A DNA stretch of 55,812 bases. It comes from Dongia_A sp044226685 (GTDB lineage Bacteria; Pseudomonadota; Alphaproteobacteria; Dongiales; Dongiaceae). Every line of letters begins with the position of its first letter. Position 1 is the stretch's first letter. The position numbers were made by a program, and so were the translations under genes. Of this stretch, positions 25,055-34,738 are shown one piece after another. The stretch lies in assembly GCA_044226685.1 (NCBI GenBank), contig JBGAGP010000013.1, positions 1 through 55,812 of the forward strand, read 5' to 3'. A model generated the notes under the pieces. The model did not search any database. It saw only the letters and a list, made by a program, of their open reading frames with translations, and was not told where the DNA came from.

Positions 25055-26536
25055 TCAGGCCTTTGATTTTCCAACATAGAGTCCAGCGGGGACGTGCTTG
25101 AACCGATAATGGCCAAGGTCGGCGGCGGCGGGGCCTGGCGCGTCGATGTCGATCAGGCAGCGCGCCATTCCACGGAACGCGGCGCGGAAATGGTTCTTGG
25201 CCTTCACGCAGAGCAGGTCGAGCTTTTCCGGATCGATGCCGTGCAGCCGGAAATAGGCGGGGTCGTTCGGCGTCTGGCAGCTTTCGGTGACGATGACCTG
25301 CACGCCCTTGACCTGCAGCAGCGCGGTGCGGCCGACATCGGCCGGCAGCTGGTGCTCATAGGGGCCCTCGTTGCGGAAGCGGCCGTCGGTGAGTTTCAGG
25401 ATCCTGGCCTCGACCTCGACCGGCGCGCCGAAATCCGGCGCCACCCGGCCGCCCAGTTCGGCGCCGATGGTCGCGCCGACGCCGCGCCGGTGGCAGGCTT
25501 CGACCAAGGCCGGATCCCAGAAGAAGGCGAAGACGGTACTTGGCGGCGTTTCGATCGCGAGCAGGGCGCGGAACAAGGCCGGCGTGTCGCCGATGCCGCC
25601 GGAGAGCGGATTGTCCGCCGGATCGAGCACGATGGCCGGTCCCGCGCCGCCGGCGGCCAGGGCGCGCTGCAACCCTTCGCGCGGATCGGGCAGGGCGACA
25701 TAGAAGCGGTCGCGCCGGGCGGCAAGGTCGCCGAGCAGGGCATCGACCGCCTGCTGCGCCAGGGCCGGGTCGCCGTCCGATACCGCGACGACGCTCGGCC
25801 CGGCAAAGGGCGAATCGCCATAGGCGAAGCCGCCATAGAGGGTGACATCGAGCATGCCCGGACGGCGGCGCCAACCGTCGGCGAGGCGCTGCATTTCCGC
25901 CATCGGCCCGTCATCGGTGCGCATGTTGAAACTGGGCAGGATGGCGGGCAGCTTGCCGATGGCGATCTGTGGCGCGCCGCGCCCCGCCGCTTTCGTCAGC
26001 AGCATGTCCAGCACGCGGCGCGCCGCAACGTGCATGTCGACATGCGGATAGGTGTGATAGCCGGAAGTCGCGTCCAGCAGCGCGATCATCCCGGCGCCGA
26101 GATTGGCGTGCAGGTCGAAGCTGGCGCCGAGCGGTGTCGCGCCGATGATGCCGCGCACCTGCCGCAGCAGGTGCAATTCCGGCGTCGGGTCGTCGGCGAC
26201 GGCCATGGCGCCGTGCAGCGAGAGATAGACGGCATCCCACGTGCCGGCCTTGAGGCCGTCCAGGATCAGCCGCGTGATTTCCACCATCGCTGCGGGCTCC
26301 ACCAGCCCCCCGGGCGGTGCTGAGGCGCAGTGGAGATAGTGGAACTCCCAGTCTGGAAAATCGCCCTCGGCCTCCAGCGCGCCGCCGATTTCGGTCGCCG
26401 TGCCGGCATAGAATGCGCGCGCGGCGTCGCCGGCCACCCATTCGCGGGCCTGGAACTCCGCCAGGCCAGTGCGTTGCGGCGCAAAGGAATTCGCCTCGTA
26501 CCACAGGCGCGCTATCGCCAGTCGCCGTTTCTGCAA
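25055..26536 (-). CDS. M81-family metallopeptidase (MlrC-like)
   Basis: The 493-residue protein is related to microcystinase MlrC. The N-terminus IARLWYEANSFAP matches the IARxxHETNxFxP family start. The zinc-ligand region GASFDLHANLG and YLSLHGAMAV are visible, along with PHVDMHVAARR. The C-terminal half has the MlrC domain, with FAFFWDPALVEACH, GVGATIGAELGG and VQVIVTESCQTPNDPAYFRLHGIDP. No ATG precedes the family start: a TTG at 26536 gives the expected N-terminus, and a TTG at 26587 is the alternative. The family cleaves unusual peptides or amidic metabolites; the substrate is unknown. Confidence 0.82.
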   Translation of the reverse strand: MQKRRLAIARLWYEANSFAPQRTGLAEFQAREWVAGDAARAFYAGTATEIGGALEAEGDFPDWEFHYLHCASAPPGGLVEPAAMVEITRLILDGLKAGTWDAVYLSLHGAMAVADDPTPELHLLRQVRGIIGATPLGASFDLHANLGAGMIALLDATSGYHTYPHVDMHVAARRVLDMLLTKAAGRGAPQIAIGKLPAILPSFNMRTDDGPMAEMQRLADGWRRRPGMLDVTLYGGFAYGDSPFAGPSVVAVSDGDPALAQQAVDALLGDLAARRDRFYVALPDPREGLQRALAAGGAGPAIVLDPADNPLSGGIGDTPALFRALLAIETPPSTVFAFFWDPALVEACHRRGVGATIGAELGGRVAPDFGAPVEVEARILKLTDGRFRNEGPYEHQLPADVGRTALLQVKGVQVIVTESCQTPNDPAYFRLHGIDPEKLDLLCVKAKNHFRAAFRGMARCLIDIDAPGPAAADLGHYRFKHVPAGLYVGKSKA

Positions 26537-26680
26537 GGTTCGCCCGTCCGCTGGTTCCGATGGGAAAATATCAGTGCCGGGCGGCAATTCCTAGGCGGGT
26601 CGCGGCCGATCGGTTGAAGCGGGAGCGGAAATCGCTAGAGTGCGGGCGATTTCGGGATCAGGACGTTTCTGGGGACAATC

Positions 26681-28638
26681 ATGGCGCGCGATCCGCGTTA
26701 CGACATTCTGTTCGAGCCGGTGAAGATCGGCCCGGTGACGGCGAAGAACCGGAATGCGAGATCCATCCCTCGAGCGACGTGACGCCCTATGTCGAGGCGC
26801 GGCTGTGGGACGATCACGACATCCCGCACAACGCGCTGATGTGCGAGGCGGTGCACAGGCACGGCGCGCTGGCGGCCGTCGAGCTGTCGCACAACGGCCC
26901 GGCGTCGTCGAACCTGTACAGCCGCGAGATTCTGATCGGCCCGGTGCACCAGATGACGCGCTACTACCCGTTCCAGGCCCGTGCCATGGACCGCGAGGAC
27001 ATCAGGACCTATCGCCGCTGGCATCGCGAGGCGGCGCTGCGGGCGAAGAAGGCGGGCTTCGACATCGTCTATGTCTATGCCGGGCACGACCTCTCGCTGC
27101 CGATGCATTTCCTGCAGCGTTGGCGCAACAGCCGCAGCGACGAATACGGCGGCAGCCTCGAGAACCGCGTGCGCCTGTTCCGCGAGGTGATCGAGGACAC
27201 CAAGGAAGCGGTCGGCGACACCTGCGGCGTGGTGGTGCGCTTCGCGGTCGACGAGATGATGGGGCCGGACGGCATCACCAGCGATGGCGAGGCGCGCGAC
27301 GTCGTCGCCATGCTGGCGGAACTCCCCGACCTCTGGGACGTCAATGTCAGCGACTGGAAATACGATTCCCAGACTTCCCGTTTCAAGGAGGAGGGCTACC
27401 AGGAGCACTTCGTGAAGTTCGTGAAGACGCTGACCACCAAGCCGGTGGTGGGCGTCGGCCGCTTCACCTCGCCAGATACCATGGTGTCGCAGATCAAGCG
27501 CGGCGTGCTCGACATGATCGGCGCGGCGCGGCCCTCCATCGCCGATCCGTTCCTGCCCAGGAAGATCGAGGAAGGCAGGCTCGAGGACATCCGGGAGTGC
27601 ATCGGCTGCAACATCTGCATCACCGGCGACAACACGATCACGCCGATGCGCTGCACCCAGAACCCGACCCAGGGCGAGGAATGGCGCAAGGGCTGGCACC
27701 CCGAGATCATCCCGGCGCGCGAGTCCCAGGACCGCGTCCTGGTGGTGGGCGCCGGTCCGGCGGGGCTGGAAGCCGCGCGGGCATTGGGCGCCCGCGGCTA
27801 TGAGGTGCATCTCGCGGAGGCGACCACCGATCTCGGCGGGCGTGTGACGCTGGAATCCAAGCTGCCTGGCCTCGCCGCCTGGGGCCGGGTGCGCGACTAC
27901 CGCATGCAGCAGATCGAGAAGATGCCGCATGTGACGATCTACCGCGACAGCCGCCTCGATGCCGCGAACGTGCTGGAATTCGGCTTCGAGCGCGTGGTGC
28001 TGGCGACGGGTGCCACCTGGCGGCGCGACGGCTTCGGCCGCAGCCACCACAAGCCGATCCCGGGGCTGACCGCCGCCCAGGTGTTCACGCCGGACGACCT
28101 GATGGCGGACAGGATACCCGCCGCGGGGCCGGTCGTCGTCTACGACACCGAGGATTTCTACATGGCCGGCGTGCTGGCGGAGAAGCTGCGCAAGGCGGGG
28201 CTGGAGACCATCTTCGTCACGCCGTCGGATGTGGCCTCGGCCTGGACCTCCAACACGCTGGAGGTCGGGCACATCAACAAGCGGCTGCGTGCGGTGGGCG
28301 TGCAGGTCGTCACCCATCACGACGTGGTCGCCGCCAGCGCGGACCATGTCGAGATCACCTGCGGCTATTCCGGCGAGACGCGGCAGGTTTCTGCCAAAGC
28401 ACTGGTGCTCGTCACCTCACGCCTGCCGAACGAAGCGCTCTATCTCGAGCTTGTTGCCGCCCCGGAAAAGCTGAAAGACTCCGGCATCAAGTCCGTGACC
28501 CGGATCGGCGATTGCCTGGCGCCTGGGTTCATCGCGCACGCCGTCTATCACGGCCACCGCTACGCCCGCGAGCTGGATGCGCCGCCGGCGGGCGAGGTGC
28601 CTTTCAAGCGCCATCTGCCGATGGTGACGGCGCCGTAG
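26681..28638 (+). pseudogene. Broken FMN/[4Fe-4S] dehydrogenase (dimethylamine/N-methylproline demethylase-like)
   Basis: A good start at 26681 encodes a typical N-terminus (MARDPRYDILFEPVKIGPV, TAKNR), but the frame hits a stop at 26780-26782. From about 26752 the homologous protein continues in another frame (ECEIHPSSDVTPYVEARLW) to 28638. Compared with remembered family members, some 35-40 residues (around the FMN-binding strand after TAKNR) are missing, so an internal deletion of a length not divisible by three is likely. The rest is intact: TIM-barrel active site, [4Fe-4S] cysteines in ECIGCNICITGD and MRCTQNPTQG, and a C-terminal FAD/NAD-like domain (VLVVGAGPAGLEAARALG). It would oxidatively demethylate secondary or tertiary amines. 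An assembly error is the alternative. Confidence 0.85.
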
Positions 28639-28661
28639 AACCTACCTTCACTCGATGAACC

Positions 28662-28857
28662 CCTTCCCCCCTTGCGGGGGAAGGTGGGGATGGGGGGTGT
28701 TGCAGCGCCTGGTCTATCCACGAACGGTCTTCGCCTCCTATCGCCTCCGGCGATGCGCGCCCGTGGGGCGCGACCCTCCATTCCCCCCGGGCTCTATCGA
28801 CCCGGGGGTCGCTTTGCTCGCTAAGGCTGCGCTGCCTTCCCCCGCAAGGGGGGAAGG
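28662..28857. repeat. Dispersed repeat, copy B
   Basis: A 196-bp copy with perfect terminal inverted repeats: the left end is CCTTCCCCCCTTGCGGGGG followed by AAGG, and the right end is its reverse complement. The core includes GTTGCAGCGCC, the hairpin TCGCCTCCGGCGA and GCTTTGCTCGCTAAGGCTGCGCTG. A CCCCCCGGGCTC...GACCCGGGGG hairpin is particular to this copy. It fills the gap between the broken demethylase (+) and the MFS gene (-), so it may also act as a bidirectional terminator. Confidence 0.88.
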
Positions 28858-28864
28858 GGGACCC

Positions 28865-30142
28865 TTACTCCACGAACCCTTCCTTCGTCGCCGGCGAGGG
28901 CGCGTGGTGGTGGAATTCGCCGCGCGGGTCGAGTTCCGGGGCGCCGTAGACGGCCTGCACGTTGGGCACGGCGACGTAGTCGCTCTGCTCCTTGGGCGTC
29001 TTGGCGCGGCGGCGGAACACGCGGTAGAGCGCGAACAGCGCGACAAAGCCGTAGCCGATGCCGGTGTAGAGGAACAGCCCGGCCGCGCCGATCTGCTCCA
29101 TGACCAGGCCGGCGAGGCTGGGGCCGGCGCTGGCGCCCACGCCCCAGACGAAGAGCAGCCCGGCGGCGGCGCGCACGAAATCCTTGCGATCGACATAATC
29201 GTTGGTTTGGCCGACGCCGAGGGCATAGAGCGGCGAATTGAACAGCGTCATCGCGAAGAACAGACCGATCAGCCAGGTGAAGGGCAGTTGCGGCGTCAGC
29301 GCGATGGCGAGCGCCAGCGCGCCGGCCAGAAGATTGGCGCCGATGATGACCGGCCGGCGGCCGTAATGGTCGGAGATGTAGCCGACCGGGAACTGGGTGA
29401 TGAGCGCGGCCCCCGTGCCGATGGCGATGAGCAGGGTGAGGTTCTCCGGCTTCAGGCCGATCTCGTCGATATAGGCGGGCAGCAGGGAGTAGAGCGAGCC
29501 GGTCAGCAGGCCGGAAGCAAAGCAGCAGACAACACCCGTCGGCGAGGCCTGGATCAGCTTGGTGATGCTGAAGCCCTGCTTGTGGCCAATCTCGGGATTG
29601 CCGACCCTGGTGAGCGCCAGCGGGATCATCGCCGCGGCCAGCAGGATGGTGGCGACCTTGAACAGGAGGTCGCCCTGGATGTCGGCGATGTTGAGGGTGA
29701 GTGGCGAAAGCCCGCCGGCGCCCCAGGTCACCACCATGTAGACGGCGAAGATGCGGCCGCGATTGTCTTCCGACGCCTTGTCGTTGAGCCAGGACTCGAT
29801 GACGATGAATCCGCCGGCCAGCGCGTAGCCGGACAAGCCCTTGAACAGGGCCCAGGCATAGACATCCTTGGTCAGGGTGAAGAACAGAGTGGCGATGGCG
29901 GTGCTGACGGCGAAGACGCCGAAGGCGCGGATATGCCCGACCCGGTTGATCAGGCGTTCGCAGGTCAGCGTGCCGAACAGGAAGCCCACGTTGTAGGCGG
30001 AGAATACCACGCCGATCAGGAATGCCGAGATTCCCCGGTCGGCGAGCTGCACGCCGATCAGCGTGCCGCTGATGCCAAGCGCGGCCTCGATCAGGACGAT
30101 GCCCAGCAACACCGGCACGACCGGCTGAACCGCTTTCCACAT
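28865..30142 (-). CDS. MFS transporter (YcaD-like)
   Basis: The 425-residue protein has 12 predicted spans and resembles the YcaD/MFS_1 group: LIGVQLADRGISAFLIGVVFS, the ESWLND motif in VIESWLNDKASEDNRGR, and PVGYISDHYGRRPVI in the second half. A hydrophilic ~50-residue C-terminal tail with His-rich EFHHHAPSP follows. It is 48 bp downstream of the acyl-CoA dehydrogenase gene and probably cotranscribed. Substrate is unknown. Confidence 0.88.
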   Translation of the reverse strand: MWKAVQPVVPVLLGIVLIEAALGISGTLIGVQLADRGISAFLIGVVFSAYNVGFLFGTLTCERLINRVGHIRAFGVFAVSTAIATLFFTLTKDVYAWALFKGLSGYALAGGFIVIESWLNDKASEDNRGRIFAVYMVVTWGAGGLSPLTLNIADIQGDLLFKVATILLAAAMIPLALTRVGNPEIGHKQGFSITKLIQASPTGVVCCFASGLLTGSLYSLLPAYIDEIGLKPENLTLLIAIGTGAALITQFPVGYISDHYGRRPVIIGANLLAGALALAIALTPQLPFTWLIGLFFAMTLFNSPLYALGVGQTNDYVDRKDFVRAAAGLLFVWGVGASAGPSLAGLVMEQIGAAGLFLYTGIGYGFVALFALYRVFRRRAKTPKEQSDYVAVPNVQAVYGAPELDPRGEFHHHAPSPATKEGFVE

Positions 30143-30190
30143 GCACGCCTCCGCAGCCCGACGCGTCGGGGTTACTCGATCTAGCTCGGC

Positions 30191-31366
30191 CTATTCGATC
30201 AGCGCAGTCTGCCCACGTTTCAGCAGGCCGCCGGCGATGATCACGCGCTGGATCTCGCTGGCCCCCTCCCAGATGCGCTCGACGCGCAGCTCGCGATAGA
30301 AGCGCTCGGCGACGTTCTCGCGCATGTAGCCGCGGCCGCCGAATATCTGCACGGCGCGGTCGGCCACGCGGTTCGCCATCTCGGAGCAATAGAGCTTCAC
30401 CATCGAGCTCTGGGCGTGGCTCACCTTCACATCCTCACCGGCGTCGATGCCGGCCGCGGTCTGGTAGACCATAAGCCGCGCCGCCCACAGCTCGGTCAGG
30501 CTGTCGGCCAGCATGAACTGCACCGCCTGCATGTCGCTCAGCATCTGGCCGAAGAGCTTGCGCTGGCGGGCAAAGGCCGCCGCCTCGTCGATCAGCCGCG
30601 CGGCGGCGCCGCAGCAACGCGCGCCGATCATCAGCCGCTCGTAGCGGAACCAGTCATGGGTGAAGCCCATGCCGTCGCCCTCGGCGCCGATGCGGTTCGC
30701 TTCCGGAACGCGCACGTCCGTGAAGCGGTAGATCGGATGATGTGCGGCAAATGTGTGGGTATAGGCGGGGGACCGCACCACTTCGATGCCGGGCGTGTTG
30801 CTGTCGACGAAGAACAGGCAATGCGCCCCGGCGTTGGGGCCATCGGTGAGCTTGGCCTGGAAGATGATGACGTCGGCCAGGTTGCCGGAGGTGACGTGCC
30901 ACTTCTCCCCGTTCAGCACGTAGTGCCCGCCGTCGCGCCGCGCCGTTGCCTGGATGGCGTCGACATCGGAGCCGGCTTCGGCCTCGGTGATGGCGTAGCA
31001 TTCATGCCGGGTGTCGGCGATCAGCGGCTTCACCCAGGTCTCGATCTGGTGCGGCGAGCAGGCCTTCACCATCCACTTCTGGACATTGGAGAAACGCCAG
31101 CCGAGCGCGTTGGTGACGCGGCCGGTCTGTTCCTGCGCCACCGCCTGCAGCAGCATGGAAGCGCCGCCGCCGCCGAGCTCTTTCGGGGCGTCCATAGAGC
31201 TGAGGCCGATCCTGCGCGCTTCATCCTTTTGCCGCTTCAGCACCTCGGGCGGCACTTCGCCGTGATTCATCTCGGCATGAACTTCCCAGGGGATCAGTTC
31301 CTCGTCGACATACTTGCGCACTGCGGCCTGCAGGGCGCGCGCTTCGGGCGGCAGGGGATAGGACAT
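30191..31366 (-). CDS. Acyl-CoA dehydrogenase family protein
   Basis: The 391-residue FAD enzyme catalyses alpha,beta-dehydrogenation of acyl-CoA thioesters. It has CYAITEAEAGSDVDAIQATA and WHVTSGNLAD (FAD/substrate loop), QIFGGRGYMREN and the C-terminal RIWEGASEIQRVII, whose Glu matches the catalytic base of the medium-chain type. It follows the TetR gene by 91 bp and is followed by the MFS gene. The nearby dienoyl-CoA-reductase-like SDR suggests a shared acyl-CoA pathway. Confidence 0.93.
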   Translation of the reverse strand: MSYPLPPEARALQAAVRKYVDEELIPWEVHAEMNHGEVPPEVLKRQKDEARRIGLSSMDAPKELGGGGASMLLQAVAQEQTGRVTNALGWRFSNVQKWMVKACSPHQIETWVKPLIADTRHECYAITEAEAGSDVDAIQATARRDGGHYVLNGEKWHVTSGNLADVIIFQAKLTDGPNAGAHCLFFVDSNTPGIEVVRSPAYTHTFAAHHPIYRFTDVRVPEANRIGAEGDGMGFTHDWFRYERLMIGARCCGAAARLIDEAAAFARQRKLFGQMLSDMQAVQFMLADSLTELWAARLMVYQTAAGIDAGEDVKVSHAQSSMVKLYCSEMANRVADRAVQIFGGRGYMRENVAERFYRELRVERIWEGASEIQRVIIAGGLLKRGQTALIE

Positions 31367-31457
31367 GGGACCAACCTACGAACGGACAGGCACGGATGGA
31401 TTGCCAAACGATCCAAGCCGGATCGCCAGGCAGCGATACGCAATCGGACGGTGGCGG

Positions 31458-32102
31458 TCAGGCGGTCGCGGCCTGTGCGGCGCCACCGCTGCGTTGTCGG
31501 CCGAACTCGTTGGGGAACAGGCCGCCGAGATAGGTGCGCAGGACGCGCTTGGCGCCGTCGCGGTCGACTGATTTCGGATTGATCAGCATGTCGAGCCACA
31601 GCCCGTCGATCATCGCATCGAAGCCGCGGGCGACGAGATCCGGATCGAGGTCGCTGTAGCCGCCTTCGGCGATCACGCGGGCGAACAGGTCGCGCGTCTC
31701 GGCATGGAAGGTGTCGGTGATCTGCTGGCAGATCTTGAGGAATTCCGGGCGCCAGCGCGTCTCGCCCCAGAAGGCATACCAGACCGTCACCTTCTTGCGG
31801 TTGGCGATGGCGCGGTGGAAGTCGGATTCGATCGCGGCGTCGAGCTGCGCGGCGGCGCTCTGCCCGGCGTTGCGGATGTTCTCGTCGGTCTGCTGGATGT
31901 AGTCGTCGACCAGGTGCCGCAGGGTCTCGATCAGCAGCTGGTCCTTGCTCTTGAAATAGAAATTGACGATGCCGACCGACAGGCCCGCCGCCTTGGCGAC
32001 GTCGGCCAGGGTCAGGTCGGAGAAGCCATGCGCGGCGATGCAGTCGATGGTGGCTTCCATCAACTGGACCCGGCGTGCCTCTTTCAGAGCGTCCCGCGAC
32101 AT
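31458..32102 (-). CDS. TetR-family regulator (BetI-like)
   Basis: This 214-residue repressor has an N-terminal helix-turn-helix (LTLADVAKAAGLSVGIVNFYFKSKD split around the recognition helix) and a C-terminal ligand/dimer domain containing VTVWYAFWGETRWRPEF, similar to BetI. The ATG at 32102 is chosen over a TTG two codons upstream. It is divergent from the SDR at 32192 (about 90 bp) and upstream of the acyl-CoA dehydrogenase, and so probably controls both. The BetI resemblance hints at a quaternary-amine or acyl-CoA effector, but this is inference. Confidence 0.88.
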   Translation of the reverse strand: MSRDALKEARRVQLMEATIDCIAAHGFSDLTLADVAKAAGLSVGIVNFYFKSKDQLLIETLRHLVDDYIQQTDENIRNAGQSAAAQLDAAIESDFHRAIANRKKVTVWYAFWGETRWRPEFLKICQQITDTFHAETRDLFARVIAEGGYSDLDPDLVARGFDAMIDGLWLDMLINPKSVDRDGAKRVLRTYLGGLFPNEFGRQRSGGAAQAATA

Positions 32103-32191
32103 GGCCAATTCCTACACGGTCCCTGCTGGCAAGGCAATCAAGGACGGGCGATACTCGGGCGGCAAGGGCCACTGCTCCAGGTGTTTCGGCG

Positions 32192-33031
32192 ATGTTCAAG
32201 GCGGATCTGTTGCGCGGCAAGCGTGTGCTGGTGACCGGCGGCGGCACCGGCCTGGGCCTGGCGATGGGCCGACGTTTCCTGGAGCTTGGCGCGTCGCTGG
32301 CGATCTGCGGCCGGCGCGAAGCGGTATTGAAGTCGGCGGCCGAGAACCTGTTGACCCAGGCGCCTGGTCGGGTCACGTGGCGGGTCTGCGACATCCGCGA
32401 CCCGGCCGCGGTCGACGCCATGCTCGATGAGCTGTGGCGCGACGAGCCGCTCGACGCCCTGGTAAACAACGCCGCCGGCAACTTCATCGCCCGGACCGAG
32501 GAGCTGTCGCCGCGCGCCATCGATGCCGTGCTCGGCATCGTCCTGCACGGCTCGGCCTATGTCACCACCGGCTGCGGCAGACGCTGGCTGGCCGAGGGCC
32601 GGCAGGCAAGCGTGCTCTCCATCGTCACCACCTATGCCTGGACCGGCTCGGCCTATGTGGTGCCCTCGGCCATGGCCAAGGCCGGGGTGCTGGCGATGAC
32701 GCGCAGCCTGGCGGTGGAATGGGGTGGGCGCGGCATCCGGCTCAACGCCATCGCGCCGGGGCCGTTCCCGACTCCCGGTGCCTGGGAGCGGCTGGTGCCG
32801 CGCGCGGATCTGGCCCGGCGTTTCGAGACCAACAACCCGCTCGGCCGGCCGGGACGGCACGAGGAGCTGGCGAACCTGGCCGCTTTCCTGCTCTCAGACG
32901 GCGCCGGCTACATCAATGGCGAGGTCGTCACCATCGACGGCGGCGAGTGGCTGCAGGGCGCCGGCCAGTTCAATTTCCTCCGCGAACTGACCGACGCCGA
33001 CTGGCAGGCGATGAAGCCGAAGAAGGGGTAG
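32192..33031 (+). CDS. 2,4-dienoyl-CoA reductase-like SDR
   Basis: The 279-residue SDR has the cofactor motif TGGGTGLGLAMGRRF and NNAAGNF. The usual YxxxK is replaced by SAMAK, with a Tyr 15 residues before the Lys in SIVTTYAWTGSAYVVPSAMAK (split), which matches the Yx14K arrangement of mitochondrial-type 2,4-dienoyl-CoA reductases. These use NADPH to reduce dienoyl-CoA in beta-oxidation of unsaturated acyl chains. The ATG at 32192 is close to the cofactor fold. It diverges from the TetR gene. Confidence 0.88.
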   Translation: MFKADLLRGKRVLVTGGGTGLGLAMGRRFLELGASLAICGRREAVLKSAAENLLTQAPGRVTWRVCDIRDPAAVDAMLDELWRDEPLDALVNNAAGNFIARTEELSPRAIDAVLGIVLHGSAYVTTGCGRRWLAEGRQASVLSIVTTYAWTGSAYVVPSAMAKAGVLAMTRSLAVEWGGRGIRLNAIAPGPFPTPGAWERLVPRADLARRFETNNPLGRPGRHEELANLAAFLLSDGAGYINGEVVTIDGGEWLQGAGQFNFLRELTDADWQAMKPKKG

Positions 33032-33066
33032 GGGAGGCGCCACCTTTTCCGCCTGCTCGCTCTGCT

Positions 33067-33255
33067 CCTTCCCCCCTTGCGGGGGAAGGGTGGGAAGGGG
33101 GGTGATGCAGCGCCGAGTTTCACCGCGAAGGATGATCGCTTAAGTCGCCTCCGGCGATTGCGCGCCTGCAGGCGCGCTACCCCCCCCCATCCGGCAGCGC
33201 CTAAGCTCGCTTTGCTCGCTAAGGCTCCGCTGCCTTCCCCCGCAAGGGGGGAAGG
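33067..33255. repeat. Dispersed repeat, copy C
   Basis: A 189-bp copy with terminal inverted repeats (left CCTTCCCCCCTTGCGGGGG plus AAGG, right its reverse complement). The core has GATGCAGCGCCG, TCGCCTCCGGCGA and a GCGCGCCTGCAGGCGCGC palindrome. It occupies the gap between two convergent SDR genes (33031 and 33273) and nothing else is seen there. Confidence 0.88.
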
Positions 33256-33272
33256 CGTGATGTTAAACGAAT

Positions 33273-34118
33273 CTAGGAAAACTCGACGCCCATCACCTTG
33301 TCCCAGGTCTCGATCGGGGCGGGGATCGGCTGGTTGCCGGCGCCGGCGACCGATTGGTCGAAATCGACGATGGCGCCGGTCATCATCCCGGATTCCTCCG
33401 AGGCGAGGAAGGCGATCGCCCGGGCGACCTCGGCCGGCTTCAACAGGCGGCCGAAGGGCTGCTTCGCCTCGGCCTTCTTCAGCCAGTCCGGGTCGCCGCC
33501 GTGGTAGCGCTGCTGGATGGTGTCTTCGCCCGGCGTGTCCATCCAGCCGAGATTGAGCGCGTTCACCCGGATGCGGTGGCGCATGACGGAATAGGCGATG
33601 TTCTTGGTGAGGATGTTGAGCCCGGCCTTGGACGCGGCATAGACGGTCAGCATCGGCACGCTGCCGTAGGACGAGACGCTGGAGATGTTGACGATGGAGC
33701 CCGCCACCTTCTGGCGCTGCATCAGCTTCACCGCGTCCTGCATCAGGAAGAAGGGCGCCCGCATGTTGATGTTGACCATGCGGTCGAACAGTTCCGGCGA
33801 GGTGTCCCAAACCGATCCGCGCTCGGTCAGCGCGGCGACATTCACCAGGACGTGCAGGCTGCCGAATTCCTTGTCGGCGGCGGCGATGATGCGGCGACAA
33901 TCCTCGACCTTGGCGAGGTCGGCCGGAACGAAGACCCCCCGGCACTTGGCGCTGGAGATCGCCTTGACCACGGCATTGCCGCGTTCGGCATCGCGGCCGG
34001 TGATGACGATGCCGGCGGCGCCGCGCTCGGCCAGCAGGCGCGCGGTGGCTTCGCCCAAGCCCTGGGTGCTGCCGGTGACGACGGCGTATTTGCCGGCAAA
34101 GCTGCTCAAATCACTCAC
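33273..34118 (-). CDS. Short-chain dehydrogenase/reductase (classical)
   Basis: The 281-residue classical SDR has TGSTQGLGEATARLL for NAD(P), NVAAL in place of NNAG, catalytic SSVSSYGS serines and the intact YAASK Tyr/Lys pair. A GTG at 34118 (giving VSDLSSFAGKYAVV as the N-terminus) is preceded at good distance by AGGAGAG and is preferred; the ATG at 34139 has no such site and lies upstream of it. It ends near repeat copy C. The substrate is unknown. Confidence 0.86.
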   Translation of the reverse strand: MSDLSSFAGKYAVVTGSTQGLGEATARLLAERGAAGIVITGRDAERGNAVVKAISSAKCRGVFVPADLAKVEDCRRIIAAADKEFGSLHVLVNVAALTERGSVWDTSPELFDRMVNINMRAPFFLMQDAVKLMQRQKVAGSIVNISSVSSYGSVPMLTVYAASKAGLNILTKNIAYSVMRHRIRVNALNLGWMDTPGEDTIQQRYHGGDPDWLKKAEAKQPFGRLLKPAEVARAIAFLASEESGMMTGAIVDFDQSVAGAGNQPIPAPIETWDKVMGVEFS

Positions 34119-34237
34119 GGAACTCTCCTGATAAGACATGCGCGGCGGAGGGTTCGCGGGAACCCTCCGCCGTGTGGAGTCGAATCCTAGGAGCGTTGGC
34201 GGCGTGACGGCAAGGGCCTTGCCGCCGGGGTGGCGCC

Positions 34238-34738
34238 TCAGTCGCCGCGGATACCGTCGAGTTCCAGGTCGCCCGCCTCGATGGCTTCGCGCAGGACGTT
34301 GAGGCCGGTCTCGACCTCTTCGTACATTTCGCGGCTGCGCCGCAGGTCCCGGATCTCCGCCTCGCCGATCGGGCCGTTGCTGCCGTTGCCGAGGTCGACC
34401 AGCTGGGCCAGGTAGCGGCCCTTCAGCTTGGCGAGGATGCGGGCGACGCGCTGGATCTCCGCCGGCGTCGTGCCGATCACGGCGTTGACGGTCTCGGCCC
34501 GGACATAGCTTTTGATGTCGTGCTGCAGGTGATGCAGGTATTGGCCGACGCTGGGCGTCCGCCGCTCAAGCGCGCTCTTCTTGGCCGGCACGGCGCCCGC
34601 ATTCGCGTTGGCGGCGGGCGGCTCCATCAATCGGATGGTGGACCGGGAGGGGGTGGGACCGGCACCGCCGGGAATGGCGGCAGCCTTGGGCGGCGCGGCC
34701 TTGGCCTTGTCTTCCGGTCGCGCGAACATCGACAGCAT
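34238..34738 (-). CDS. Unidentified helical protein, 166 residues
   Basis: I do not recognise this protein. The first ~70 residues are low-complexity Ala/Pro/Lys (KAKAAPPKAAAIPGG), and the rest is charged and helical (YLHHLQHDIKSYVRAET, IQRVARILAKLKGRYLAQL, EIRDLRRSREMYEEVE). No signal peptide or membrane span is seen. The ATG at 34738 has a good SD (GGGAGG), which decides the start over an upstream in-frame Met. It lies downstream of the REC/GGDEF-like gene, from which it is separated by a terminator, so it likely has its own promoter. Confidence 0.75.
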   Translation of the reverse strand: MLSMFARPEDKAKAAPPKAAAIPGGAGPTPSRSTIRLMEPPAANANAGAVPAKKSALERRTPSVGQYLHHLQHDIKSYVRAETVNAVIGTTPAEIQRVARILAKLKGRYLAQLVDLGNGSNGPIGEAEIRDLRRSREMYEEVETGLNVLREAIEAGDLELDGIRGD

